Source: Phenylobacterium sp. (lineage in GTDB: Bacteria > Pseudomonadota > Alphaproteobacteria > Caulobacterales > Caulobacteraceae). From it: a DNA stretch of 64,000 nt. The DNA is taken from the NCBI RefSeq assembly GCF_016124325.1, contig NZ_WGNY01000029.1, positions 35,444-99,443 of the forward strand, read 5' to 3'. Shown here one piece after another: positions 9,759 through 17,820 of the stretch. Positions within the stretch are counted from its first letter, which is position 1. Each line of letters begins with the position of its first letter. The position numbers and the translations under genes are program-made. The notes below the pieces were generated by a model. That model saw only the letters and a program-made list of their open reading frames with translations, searched no databases and was not told the origin of the DNA.

Positions 9759-10148
9759 ATGAATGCGGGCTTCTTCGTCCAGTTGGGCGCGTCGGCCGCC
9801 GCCGTCGGCGCTCTCGTCGCGCTCGCCGCCTGGGCCAAGATCGCCCGGCCGGTCTCGCCGCTGGACGAACACAAGGCGCGGGAGATGCTGGCCGAGGAGT
9901 TCCCGGGCCGCCGCATCGACGCGGTGTGGGTGGCCTCGGACGGGGCGGGCGCGCTCGCCCGGTCGGGCGGGCTGGCGCTGGTGCTGTGCCGGGTGGGCGA
10001 CGGCTTCGCCGCCCGTCAGATCCCGTGGGCCCAGGCCATCGCCGCCAGCTTCCGCGACGGACGCCTGCGGCTCAACCTCGCCGACGTGGCCGCGCCCACC
10101 GCCGTCATCGCCCTGCCGGCCTGGCCGCCCAAAGACTTGGCCGCATGA
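9759..10148 (+). CDS. Hypothetical protein with one N-terminal membrane segment
   Basis: A 129-residue protein of unknown function. Residues about 8-27 (LGASAAAVGALVALAAWAK) form a membrane anchor. The rest is a small soluble domain with FPGRRIDAVWVASDGAGALAR and GDGFAARQIPW. The start has GGGAGG-type spacing upstream (gtgggaggaaaccgcc). Its stop overlaps the ATG of the hydroxylase gene in an ATGA, so the two are almost certainly translated together and the domain may work with that enzyme. Confidence 0.75.
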   Translation: MNAGFFVQLGASAAAVGALVALAAWAKIARPVSPLDEHKAREMLAEEFPGRRIDAVWVASDGAGALARSGGLALVLCRVGDGFAARQIPWAQAIAASFRDGRLRLNLADVAAPTAVIALPAWPPKDLAA

Positions 10149-11083
10149 CCCGGGTCCACATCGATCCGGTCACGCTGGCGACCCCGCTCTTCATCCTGAC
10201 GATCATCCTGGAGATCGTCTTTGCGCGCCTGGGCAAGGCCAAGGCCAGCTACGAGACCAAGGACACCGCCGTCTCCCTGGCCATGGGCCTGGGCTCGACG
10301 GTCGCCGGGGTGCTCACCGGCGGCGTGATCGTGGCGGCGACCCTCTGGGTCTGGCAGCACCGCCTGTTCGACATCCCCATGACCGCGGCGTGGGCCTGGG
10401 TGGCGATCTTCCTGCTGGAGGACATGACCTACTACTGGTTCCACCGGATCAGCCACGAGCGGCGCTTCTGGTGGGTGAGCCACGTCAATCACCACTCCAG
10501 CCAGCACTACAATCTCAGCACGGCGCTGCGGCAGACCTGGACGGGCGCGTTCAACGGCAGCTGGCTCTTGTGGCTGCCCCTGGCCTGGCTGGGCTTCCCG
10601 CCGGCCATGATCGCCCTCCAGAAGGGCGTCAGCCTCGTCTATCAGTACTGGATCCACACCGAGGCCGTCGGCCGGATGCCGCGCTGGTTCGAGGCGGTGT
10701 TCAACACGCCGTCGCATCACCGGGTGCACCACGCGCGCAACCCGGTGTACCTCGACCGCAACTACGCCGGCATCCTGATCGTCTGGGACCGGATGTTCGG
10801 CACCTTCCAGCCCGAGCTGGACGAGGAGCCGTGCCGCTATGGCCTGGTGAAGAACCTGGCGACCTTCAACATCGTCCGGGTCGCCTTCCACGAATGGATC
10901 GCCATGGCGGGCGACGCCCTGCGCCACCCACGCCACGCCCTGGGCTACGTCTTCGGTCCGCCCGGCTGGAGCCATGACGGGAGCCGCGAGACGAGCGCGA
11001 TGCTCAAGGCCAGGGCGACTAGTCCCGCAGCAGCGGGAGCGACAGGCCCCCAACCGGCCGCGCCGCAAGAATCTCCCGCCTGA
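10145..11083 (+). CDS. Sterol desaturase / fatty acid hydroxylase superfamily membrane di-iron enzyme
   Basis: A 312-residue integral membrane protein starting MTRVHIDPVTLATPLFIL at the ATGA overlap with the upstream gene. Several hydrophobic segments flank the histidine boxes of the di-iron superfamily: HRISHE, HVNHHSSQHYN and HRVHHARN. Such enzymes hydroxylate or desaturate lipids such as sterols, hopanoids, carotenoids or acyl chains. The substrate cannot be told from sequence. The last 65 bp overlap the convergent NrtR-like gene, an unusually long 3' overlap. Confidence 0.9.
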   Translation: MTRVHIDPVTLATPLFILTIILEIVFARLGKAKASYETKDTAVSLAMGLGSTVAGVLTGGVIVAATLWVWQHRLFDIPMTAAWAWVAIFLLEDMTYYWFHRISHERRFWWVSHVNHHSSQHYNLSTALRQTWTGAFNGSWLLWLPLAWLGFPPAMIALQKGVSLVYQYWIHTEAVGRMPRWFEAVFNTPSHHRVHHARNPVYLDRNYAGILIVWDRMFGTFQPELDEEPCRYGLVKNLATFNIVRVAFHEWIAMAGDALRHPRHALGYVFGPPGWSHDGSRETSAMLKARATSPAAAGATGPQPAAPQESPA

Positions 11084-11978
11084 ACCGGAACAGCTCCGCG
11101 GGCCGCCCGCCGGTCTCGGCGTCGAGACGGCCCAGCCCCTCGACCAACTGGGCGCGCTCCAGCGCGCGGCGGAAATTCTGCTTGTGCAGCGGCACCCCGG
11201 CGATGGCCTCCACCGTCCGCTGCAGGGCCGAGAGGGTGAACTCGTCGGGCATCAGCTCGAACACCACGGGGCGGTACTTCAGCTTGCCGCGCAGACGGCT
11301 CAGCGCGGTGGCCAGGATGCGGCGGTGGTCGGAGATCATCGACTCGCCCAGGGCGGCGATCAGGGCGTCGCCGCGCTGGGGGGCGGTCTCGCCGCGGTCG
11401 CGCGTCGCTTCGGGGGCGAGGCCGGCCTCGTAGAGCAGTTCGTAGCGCTCGAGCACGCGCTCCTCGTTCCAGGGCGCGCCGTCGAGGGCGAACAGCAGGC
11501 GCGCGCGCGCCAGCTTCTGCGGGTCGCCGCCGGCCCAGTTGCGCAGGGCGGGTTCGATCGCGGCGAATGCGCCCGGGCGGCCGGCGCGCCAGTCTTCCCA
11601 GGGAAAGAACCGCGACCACGGCTTCCACTCGCTGCCGGCGAAGTGGGTGTCGACGGCGGCGGGGGCCAGGGCGAGGTAGCCCACCGAGACGACGCGGCCG
11701 GCGCGGTCGCCGCCCACGTCGGCCAGGGGCGCGTCGCGGCCCCTGTCGCCGAAGGTGTAGAGCTGTTCGACATAGCCCAGGTCGAACCGGGTCTGTTCGG
11801 TCACGAAGGCGCGCAGCGCGAGTTCGAAGGTGCGATGGCCGCCCGGGCTGAACGGGCCCGAAGGGAGGCCTGTCAGGTCGCCCCCCGGTCCCTTCTGGCG
11901 CACAGTGAGCACGACCGCCTCGCCGTCGCTGATCGCGACGACCACGGCGGACAGTCCGATGACGACGGACGACGTCAT
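11019..11978 (-). CDS. NrtR-like regulator: degenerate Nudix domain plus winged-helix domain
   Basis: A 319-residue protein. The first part (about 1-150) has the Nudix fold order (VVIGLSAVVVAI, VLTVRQ, GLPSGPFSPGGHRTFELALRAF). The Nudix box lacks the REUXEE glutamates needed for Mg-dependent hydrolysis. The C-terminal part (about 235-310: KYRPVVFELMPDEFTLSALQ, PLHKQNFRRALE, GRPAELFRFRREIL) is the winged-helix DNA-binding domain of the NrtR family. Family members sense ADP-ribose-type ligands and control NAD metabolism genes. The target here is unknown. Its start overlaps the stop of the HD gene by 4 bp, so they form one operon. Confidence 0.85.
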   Translation of the reverse strand: MTSSVVIGLSAVVVAISDGEAVVLTVRQKGPGGDLTGLPSGPFSPGGHRTFELALRAFVTEQTRFDLGYVEQLYTFGDRGRDAPLADVGGDRAGRVVSVGYLALAPAAVDTHFAGSEWKPWSRFFPWEDWRAGRPGAFAAIEPALRNWAGGDPQKLARARLLFALDGAPWNEERVLERYELLYEAGLAPEATRDRGETAPQRGDALIAALGESMISDHRRILATALSRLRGKLKYRPVVFELMPDEFTLSALQRTVEAIAGVPLHKQNFRRALERAQLVEGLGRLDAETGGRPAELFRFRREILAARPVGGLSLPLLRD

Positions 11979-12676
11979 TCCGTGTCGAACGCCTGGGCGT
12001 GCGGCGTATAGCCCGCGGCCTCCGACAGCACCTCGAAGCGGCGCAGATAGTGGGTCTGGGCGTCGTCGGGCGCCTGGGGCTCGATCCTGAGCGTGTAGCC
12101 GGCGGGCGGCGCGTCGAAGAAATCCAGCGCCTCGGCGTGGTTGAAGCCCGCGAGCTGGGTGGCCTCGAAGAACGCGCAGGCGCGATCGGCCCGCTTGATC
12201 AGCTTCTTGATCGCCACGGGCGTCTTGGCCGGCAGGCCGAAGCGCACATGGATCGCCGTCTCCAGACGCTCCTCGAACAGCTTGTAGTCCACGCCCAGGG
12301 CCGCCTTGAACGGCGAGATCATGTCGCCGATCACATATTCCGATGCGTCGTGGAGCAGGGCGGCCAGCCGCCAGCGGGGTTCGACGTCGGGCTGGATGTG
12401 GGCGACGATCTCCTCCACCACCACGGAATGCTGGGCTACGGAGAAGGCGTGCGCGCCGACGGTCTGACCGTTCCAGCGGGCCACCCGGGCGAGGCCGTGG
12501 GCGATGTCCTCGATCTCGATATCCATCGGCGACGGGTCGAGCAGGTCCAGCCGGCGGCCCGACAACATGCGCTGCCAGGCCCTTGGAGCCTCCTTTCCGC
12601 GACGCAGCCCTTTTCTCAAGCGCGCATTCCTTTCACTGTCGGGGCGAGACCTGACCCAGGACCTGACAAAGATCAA
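11975..12676 (-). CDS. HD-domain phosphohydrolase (YfbR/HDDC2-like)
   Basis: The HD fold motifs are H in GAHAFSVAQHSV, HDASEYVIGD and a later Asp in KRADRACAFFEA, as in 5'-nucleotidase-like HD hydrolases. The product is cytoplasmic and the substrate unproven. The frame opens at 12676, but the first ~30 codons use AGG, AGA, AGT and TTG unlike the rest, so the real start is probably near AWQRMLSGRRLDLL: the ATG at 12568, or a TTG at 12619. An AAGGAGG lies about 20 nt before the 12568 ATG. It is first in an operon with the NrtR-like regulator, which hints at nucleotide or NAD-related work. Confidence 0.82.
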   Translation of the reverse strand: MIFVRSWVRSRPDSERNARLRKGLRRGKEAPRAWQRMLSGRRLDLLDPSPMDIEIEDIAHGLARVARWNGQTVGAHAFSVAQHSVVVEEIVAHIQPDVEPRWRLAALLHDASEYVIGDMISPFKAALGVDYKLFEERLETAIHVRFGLPAKTPVAIKKLIKRADRACAFFEATQLAGFNHAEALDFFDAPPAGYTLRIEPQAPDDAQTHYLRRFEVLSEAAGYTPHAQAFDTE

Positions 12677-12726
12677 TCCGCCTTGGGGCGACCTCCGTCA
12701 GGATCAAAGCGAGGAAGGACGGACAT

Positions 12727-13542
12727 ATGAGTTGGGCCCGCATCATGGCGCCGCTGTCGGGCGGCCAGGGAGACGCTGCGGCCGTCGCGGCGGCGACGCT
12801 GGTCGCCGAGGCGTTCGGCGCGGAACTGGCGGGTGTCTATACGCCTGCCGACGTCGCCGACGTGATGCCCTGGATGGGCGAGGGGTTCCTGGGCGGCGTC
12901 CAGACCACGGCGTTGGAATCGCTCAAGGAGGCCACGGCCGCGGGCGAGGTCAGCGCGCTGAAGGCGCTGGACGGCGTCGTCTACGACAAGAAGCAGTTCG
13001 TGGCGCTGCAGACGCCGGTCTGGGCGGGTCTGTCGGCCGAGAGCCGGCTGTCGGACGTGATCGTCTTCACCAGCGATCCGGCGCGTGGGCGCGGCCCGCT
13101 GGCCGAGGCCTTCCAGCAGATGGTGGCCGACGAACAGCGGCCCGTGCTGGTCGCGCGGGACGGCTTGAAGATCGACGGCGGCGTCGTCGCCGTGGCCTGG
13201 GACGGCGGCAAAGAAGCCTCGCGCGCCGCGCGTCTGGCGACCCCCCTGCTGGAGAAGGCGTCCAAGGTGGTGATCATCGCCGCGCCGAAGGCCAGTTCGC
13301 GCACCTTCGACCCGGCCAAGCTCCAGGCCTACTACGCCGCGCGCGGCGTGGCGGCCGAGGTCCGGCTGCTCGACGACAGCGGCGATGCGGCGCCTGCGAT
13401 CATGGGCGCCGCCGCCAGCGCGGGCGCCGACATCCTGGTGGCGGGGGCCTTTGGCCATCCGCGGCTCCAGGAGTTCATCTTCGGAGGGACGACGCGGACG
13501 TTGCTCGGCGCAGACAGTCCGTCCCTGTTCCTTTCCCACTAA
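12727..13542 (+). CDS. Universal stress protein (UspA family)
   Basis: A 271-residue cytoplasmic protein with Usp-like alternation. The N-terminal part (IMAPLSGGQGDAAAVAAATLVAEAFGAELAGVY) and the C-terminal AGADILVAGAFGHPRLQEFIFGGTTRTLL match the ATP-binding Usp signature (G-x2-G-x9-G-S/T type region). The two-part length fits a tandem Usp with a degenerate first half. A GAGGAAGGA ribosome site precedes the ATG. The small gene 13575-13949 follows after 32 bp and may be in the same transcript. Confidence 0.88.
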   Translation: MSWARIMAPLSGGQGDAAAVAAATLVAEAFGAELAGVYTPADVADVMPWMGEGFLGGVQTTALESLKEATAAGEVSALKALDGVVYDKKQFVALQTPVWAGLSAESRLSDVIVFTSDPARGRGPLAEAFQQMVADEQRPVLVARDGLKIDGGVVAVAWDGGKEASRAARLATPLLEKASKVVIIAAPKASSRTFDPAKLQAYYAARGVAAEVRLLDDSGDAAPAIMGAAASAGADILVAGAFGHPRLQEFIFGGTTRTLLGADSPSLFLSH

Positions 13543-13574
13543 CGTGCTTATCTGACCTATCAGGAGGTGTCTGA

Positions 13575-13949
13575 ATGGCCCTGTCGCGCATCGTGATGCG
13601 GCTTGCCCGCAACCCGGGGACCGAGTTCGCGGGAGGCGATGACCACCGCGGCTACGCCCTGACCGCGCCGCTGACGCCGGACGGGCTGCTGGATGCGGAC
13701 GCCTACGCCAAGGCGCGCGACGCCTGCACGGTCCGCCGCTTCGCGCCCGACGAGGATCCGGCCGACGGTCGCCTGGCCCGCAAGGGGCAGAAGTGGTTCT
13801 TCGACTATGACGAGGGCGACACGGCCGACGATGAGCCGGTCTATCGTCTCGGCCAGCACCGCTTCGCGGTGGGCGAGTACGTGACCGTGACCGACGAGGA
13901 CGGCCGGCCGCTCACCTACAAGGTGGTCGAGGTGCAGCCGGCGGCGTGA
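13575..13949 (+). CDS. Conserved-looking hypothetical protein
   Basis: A 124-residue soluble protein with no signal peptide or membrane segment and no recognised domain. The C-terminal half is acidic, then ends in a small beta-rich stretch (HRFAVGEYVTVTDEDGRPLTYKVVEVQP). A strong AGGAGG precedes the ATG. It sits 32 bp after the universal stress gene on the same strand. Its stop directly abuts the stop of the convergent lipoprotein gene with no spacer. Confidence 0.75.
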   Translation: MALSRIVMRLARNPGTEFAGGDDHRGYALTAPLTPDGLLDADAYAKARDACTVRRFAPDEDPADGRLARKGQKWFFDYDEGDTADDEPVYRLGQHRFAVGEYVTVTDEDGRPLTYKVVEVQPAA

Positions 13950-14792
13950 TCAGACGCCGCCGTTCCGGCGCACCAGCCGCTTGACGTCGGGATAGAGCTC
14001 GCCGCCGTCGGGACCGTGCGACTTCGACTTCACGATCGCCACCGTGATCGGCCCGGCCTTGGGGCCGCCGGCCTCGTAGCCGACGTAGCGATAGCCGTCG
14101 GGCAGGTTGGGGCCGGTGTAGATGAAGGTGGCCCGCACGCCGCGCTTGTCCGGGCTGAACGCCTCGCCGCGCAGCCGCACGTCGCGCCGGACGCGGATCG
14201 TCGCGCCGTCGTCGCCGGCGTTGACGTGCAGCGGGCCGATCTGGACGTTGGCCGTATCCTCGTCGTCGTTGGCGGTGATGTGGATGCCGGGAAGGTTCAC
14301 GTGGGTGGTCCCGTGGGTGTCCTCGACCACCGCGGGATGATCGCCGTGGATGTCGACGATCGTCTGGCCGTCCTTCTCGATCTTCACGCTGGCCATGGCG
14401 GACTTCGAGTCCTGCTCGGCCTCGGCCGCGGCCTTGCGGGCGGCGTCGCTGGGCTTGGAGACCACCTCCGCGGGCTTGGCCTCGCTGGCGTCGGCGGTCG
14501 CGCCGGCTTCGCCAGCGGCGACGGCTTCGCCCGCGGGCGTCAGTTCGCCCTCGAGCCCGGACAGGGTGGCGTCGATGCCGCCCTTCACCGAGACGAGCTG
14601 GAGGGTCACCTCGGCGCCGTCGTCGGCCACATAGGTGCAGGTCTTGCCGTCGGCCGCGACCGACGTGCGCTCCAGGTCGCCTTGCTTCGAGGGGCAGTCC
14701 AGCGCGGCGCGCTTCGGCGGCGGCCCGTTGGGGCTGCAGGCCGCCGCGCCCAGCGCCAGCGCCGACACCGCGAGAAGGGCAGTGGTCTTCAT
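13950..14792 (-). CDS. Putative lipoprotein of unknown function
   Basis: A 280-residue precursor with a lipoprotein signal (MKTTALLAVSALALGAAACS, lipidated Cys19). The middle (about 85-135) is Ala/Glu-rich and low in complexity. The C-terminal half holds repeated beta-like segments with alternating His/Asp (VDIHGDHPAVVEDTHGTTHVNLPGIHI) and then TIRVRRDVRLRGEAF. The function is unknown. A cell-envelope location is inferred from the lipobox. Confidence 0.78.
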   Translation of the reverse strand: MKTTALLAVSALALGAAACSPNGPPPKRAALDCPSKQGDLERTSVAADGKTCTYVADDGAEVTLQLVSVKGGIDATLSGLEGELTPAGEAVAAGEAGATADASEAKPAEVVSKPSDAARKAAAEAEQDSKSAMASVKIEKDGQTIVDIHGDHPAVVEDTHGTTHVNLPGIHITANDDEDTANVQIGPLHVNAGDDGATIRVRRDVRLRGEAFSPDKRGVRATFIYTGPNLPDGYRYVGYEAGGPKAGPITVAIVKSKSHGPDGGELYPDVKRLVRRNGGV

Positions 14793-14874
14793 GAAAAAGG
14801 GCTCCGTCCTGTCGCCCGCAAGCGTGGTCGGAGCCCTTCGAAAAGGCGAGTGAATTCGATGTAACGCCGAGGCG

Positions 14875-15744
14875 TTACTGCCCGCCGGGCCGGGCCGCGC
14901 CCTCGCGTCGCGCCAGGAAAGCGAGGCGCTCGAACAGGTGAACGTCCTGTTCGTTCTTCAGGAGGGCGCCGTGCAGCGGCGGGATCAGCTTGGTCGGGTC
15001 CTTCTCGGCCAGCGAGTCGGCATCGATGTCCTCGACCATCAGCAGCTTCAGCCAGTCGAGCAGTTCCGACGTCGAGGGCTTCTTCTTCAGGCCGGGCACC
15101 TTGCGCATGTCGTAGAAGATGCGCAGCGCCTCGGCGACCAGCTTGTTCTTGATGCCCGGGTAGTGGACGTCGACGATCGACTGCATCGTGTCGGAGTCGG
15201 GGAAGCGGATGTAGTGGAAGAAGCAGCGGCGCAGGAAGGCGTCGGGCAGCTCCTTCTCGTTGTTGGAGGTGATGATCACGATCGGCCGGATCTTGGCCTT
15301 GATCGTCTCGTTGGTCTCGTAGACGTAGAATTCCATCCGATCGAGCTCCTGCAGGAGGTCGTTCGGGAATTCGATGTCGGCCTTGTCGATCTCGTCGATG
15401 AGCAGGACCGGGCGCTTGGGCGCTTCGAACGCCTCCCAGAGCTTGCCCTTCTTGATGTAGTTCTTGACGTCCTTCACCCGCTCGTCGCCCAGCTGGCTGT
15501 CGCGCAGGCGGGTCACCGCGTCGTACTCGTAGAGGCCCTGGATCGCCTTGGTGGTCGACTTGATGTGCCAGGTGATCAGTTCGGCGCCGAGCGCGTTGGC
15601 GATCTCGTAGGCCAGGACGGTCTTGCCGGTGCCCGGCTCGCCCTTGATCAGCAGGGGCCGCTCCAGCGCGATGGCGGCGTTGACCGCCACCTTCAGGTCT
15701 TCGGTGGCGACGTAGTTGTCGGTGCCTTCAAAACGCTGGCTCAT
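14875..15744 (-). CDS. MoxR-family AAA+ ATPase
   Basis: A 289-residue cytoplasmic ATPase starting MSQRFEGTDNYVATEDLK. Walker A GEPGTGKT is at 35-42, Walker B VLLIDEIDKAD at 113-123, sensor-type ITSNNEKELPDAFLRRCFFHYI follows, and the C-terminal lid is present. Family members act as chaperones that load cofactors or remodel partners, usually beside a VWA-domain gene, which is not visible here (the partner may lie elsewhere). The frame continues upstream to 16101, but that part is non-coding in character. Confidence 0.93.
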   Translation of the reverse strand: MSQRFEGTDNYVATEDLKVAVNAAIALERPLLIKGEPGTGKTVLAYEIANALGAELITWHIKSTTKAIQGLYEYDAVTRLRDSQLGDERVKDVKNYIKKGKLWEAFEAPKRPVLLIDEIDKADIEFPNDLLQELDRMEFYVYETNETIKAKIRPIVIITSNNEKELPDAFLRRCFFHYIRFPDSDTMQSIVDVHYPGIKNKLVAEALRIFYDMRKVPGLKKKPSTSELLDWLKLLMVEDIDADSLAEKDPTKLIPPLHGALLKNEQDVHLFERLAFLARREGAARPGGQ

Positions 15745-15955
15745 CGAGTCTCCCCGCGCGGGGCTACGCCCGCGTTCGAACAGTTGTTTGTCGACCCGCC
15801 AACCTATAGGGCGCGGCGGGATGTTCAAGCGCGATGACAAGCGTCGCCTTGCCGGCCGGCTTCGAAAGGGCGGTCTGGACGCGATCTTGGCCGTTGTGGC
15901 TGGGCGCGAGGCGCAATAGTCCTGGCCCGGGCGCAACCGCGGGAGGCCCGGCGAC

Positions 15956-16654
15956 GTGAACCTGGCGATCCTGCAGGCGCGAATGACCTCGACCCGCCTC
16001 CCTGGCAAGGTGATGGCTCCCGTGCTGGGCGAGCCGATGATCGGCCGCCAGCTGGAGCGGCTCGGCCGGGCGGCCCGCCTGGACCGCATCGTCATCGCCA
16101 CCAGCCGCGAGGCGAGCGACGATCCGCTGGCCAGCTATTGCGAGGGGCTGGGCCTCACCGTGTTCCGCGGTGAGTTGGCCGACGTGCTCGGCCGGTTCCT
16201 GGGCGCGCTCGACCTGTTCCCGCAGGCGCAGACGGTGGTGCGGCTGACCGCGGACTGCCCGCTCGCCGACCCTGCGGTCATCGACGCCACCATCGCGCGT
16301 CACGAGGAGGCGGGCGCCGACTACACCAGCAACACGCCGGCCGTGCGCACCTATCCGCACGGCCTCGACACCGAGGTCATGAGGCGCGAGACGCTGGAGG
16401 CCGCCGGTCGTGAAGCGACCGACCCCTACGAGCGCGAGCACGTGACGCCCTTCATCTACCGGCGGCCCGAGCGGTTCCGTATCGCCAGCCTTTCGCGGGA
16501 ACCCTCGCTGGCCCACCTGCGCTGGACCGTGGACCTGCCCGAGGACCTCGACTTCGTACGCGACGTCTATGCGAGGCTCTATCCGGCGAACCCGGCGTTC
16601 ACCTCCGATGATATCGTGGCGCTGGACCGCAACAGCTCGGGAGCGGTGACATGA
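15956..16654 (+). CDS. Pseudaminic acid cytidylyltransferase-like (PseF/FlmC, SpsF family)
   Basis: A 232-residue nucleotidyltransferase starting at GTG. The signature LAILQARMTSTRLPGKVMAPVLGEPM is the CTP-binding loop of the SpsF/PseF group, followed by RLTADCPLADP. In pathways of flagellin glycosylation this step makes CMP-activated nonulosonic acid from CTP. The stop overlaps the start of the PseH-like gene in an ATGA, and flagellin and FlmG genes lie just downstream, which supports a role in flagellin decoration. A broader SpsF-type sugar activation role cannot be excluded. Confidence 0.85.
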   Translation: MNLAILQARMTSTRLPGKVMAPVLGEPMIGRQLERLGRAARLDRIVIATSREASDDPLASYCEGLGLTVFRGELADVLGRFLGALDLFPQAQTVVRLTADCPLADPAVIDATIARHEEAGADYTSNTPAVRTYPHGLDTEVMRRETLEAAGREATDPYEREHVTPFIYRRPERFRIASLSREPSLAHLRWTVDLPEDLDFVRDVYARLYPANPAFTSDDIVALDRNSSGAVT

Positions 16655-17232
16655 GCGCGCCTGAGGTCAGGCTTCGCGGTGTGGAGGCCGGCGACCGAGA
16701 TCGGCTGCTTGCCTGGCGCAACCTGCCCGAGGTGGCGGCGTGGATGTACAGCGACCACGTCATCTCGCCGGAAGAGCACGCCCGCTGGTTCGCCGCCGCG
16801 ACGGCCGACCCCGCGCGGCGCTACTGGATCATCGAGATGGATGGGGCGCCGGTGGGCCTCGCGAACCTGGCCGACATCTCGCGCGAGCACCGCAAGTGCG
16901 CCTGGGCCTACTACCTCGCCGATCCGGCGGTTCGCGGGAAAGGCGTCGGCTCGTTCGTGGAGTTCTGTGTCATCGAGCATGTGTTCGGCGCCCTGGGCCT
17001 GAACAAGCTCAATTGCGAAGTGCTGATCGAGAACGAGGCGGTCTGGAAACTGCACGAGTCGTTCGGCTTCCGGCGCGAGGCCCTGTTCCGGGCGCATGTC
17101 TGGAAGGCGGGCCAGCCGCGCGACGTGGTGGGCCTGGGGCTGATGGCGGCGGACTGGGCGGGGCAACGCCCCGTCAGCGCCGAGCGGCTCGCGGCGAAGG
17201 GCTTCGACCTGGCGGCGGCCGTAGTCGGCTAG
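16651..17232 (+). CDS. GNAT acetyltransferase, PseH/FlmH-like
   Basis: A 193-residue GNAT protein (RLRGVEAGDRDRLLAWRN; acetyl-CoA region AVRGKGVGSFVEFCVIEHVF; NEAVWKLHESFGFRREALFRAHVWK). It resembles PseH, which N-acetylates UDP-4-amino-4,6-dideoxy-AltNAc on the way to pseudaminic acid. Translational coupling (4-bp ATGA overlap) to the PseF-like gene and the flagellin genes nearby support this. The 3' end overlaps the convergent acidic gene by 4 bp. Confidence 0.87.
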   Translation: MSAPEVRLRGVEAGDRDRLLAWRNLPEVAAWMYSDHVISPEEHARWFAAATADPARRYWIIEMDGAPVGLANLADISREHRKCAWAYYLADPAVRGKGVGSFVEFCVIEHVFGALGLNKLNCEVLIENEAVWKLHESFGFRREALFRAHVWKAGQPRDVVGLGLMAADWAGQRPVSAERLAAKGFDLAAAVVG

Positions 17233-17756
17233 CGCTTGGCGCGCGACCCGTCGGCCGGACGGGCATAGCCCAGATCCCGCAGGTCGTCCTCGTCGGCCTC
17301 ACGCGCTTCGAAGTTGGTGAAATCGTCCGCGCGGCCCTCGGCGTCATCGGCGTCGCGGACCTGATCCTGGCCCGCCACTTCGCTGTAGGCGCGAGGTATC
17401 GGTTCCGCGCCCAACTCCGGCCCCTGGCCGTCGATGTCGTCTTCCCGCTCGGCGTCGGCGGCGCGATAATTGAGCTCGTCATCCTCTTCCAAATCGCGAT
17501 CCTCGACCGCGTCCGGGTCGAACTCGTCGGCGTCGAGCGCCACGGCCTCGTCCTCGTCAGCGTCACCTTCGGCCCGTGTGACATCCTCGAGATCGGGCAA
17601 CTCCTCGAAGGTGCGCATGTCCTCGCCGATGCTCAGGGGTGAGTCGCCGGCCAGCGGCGAGTCGCCCTCGCCACCGGCGGTATTGGCCTCGTCGAAGGTT
17701 TCGGCTTGGTCCTGCGGATCGTAGCCGGGATCGGATTTGGGCGCGGGTCCCGCCAT
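17229..17756 (-). CDS. Very acidic, probably disordered hypothetical protein
   Basis: A 175-residue protein very rich in Asp and Glu (for example [19 protein letters not shown]), with almost no hydrophobic core, no signal and no Cys. It is probably intrinsically disordered. It lies 64 bp downstream of flmG on the same strand and may be co-transcribed. No function is assigned. Confidence 0.65.
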   Translation of the reverse strand: MAGPAPKSDPGYDPQDQAETFDEANTAGGEGDSPLAGDSPLSIGEDMRTFEELPDLEDVTRAEGDADEDEAVALDADEFDPDAVEDRDLEEDDELNYRAADAEREDDIDGQGPELGAEPIPRAYSEVAGQDQVRDADDAEGRADDFTNFEAREADEDDLRDLGYARPADGSRAKR

Positions 17757-17820
17757 GTCGGGCTCCTTCGGGCTGCGCGCCGGCGGCCCGGCGCATGCCC
17801 CGGAGAACCCGTTGCGGCGG

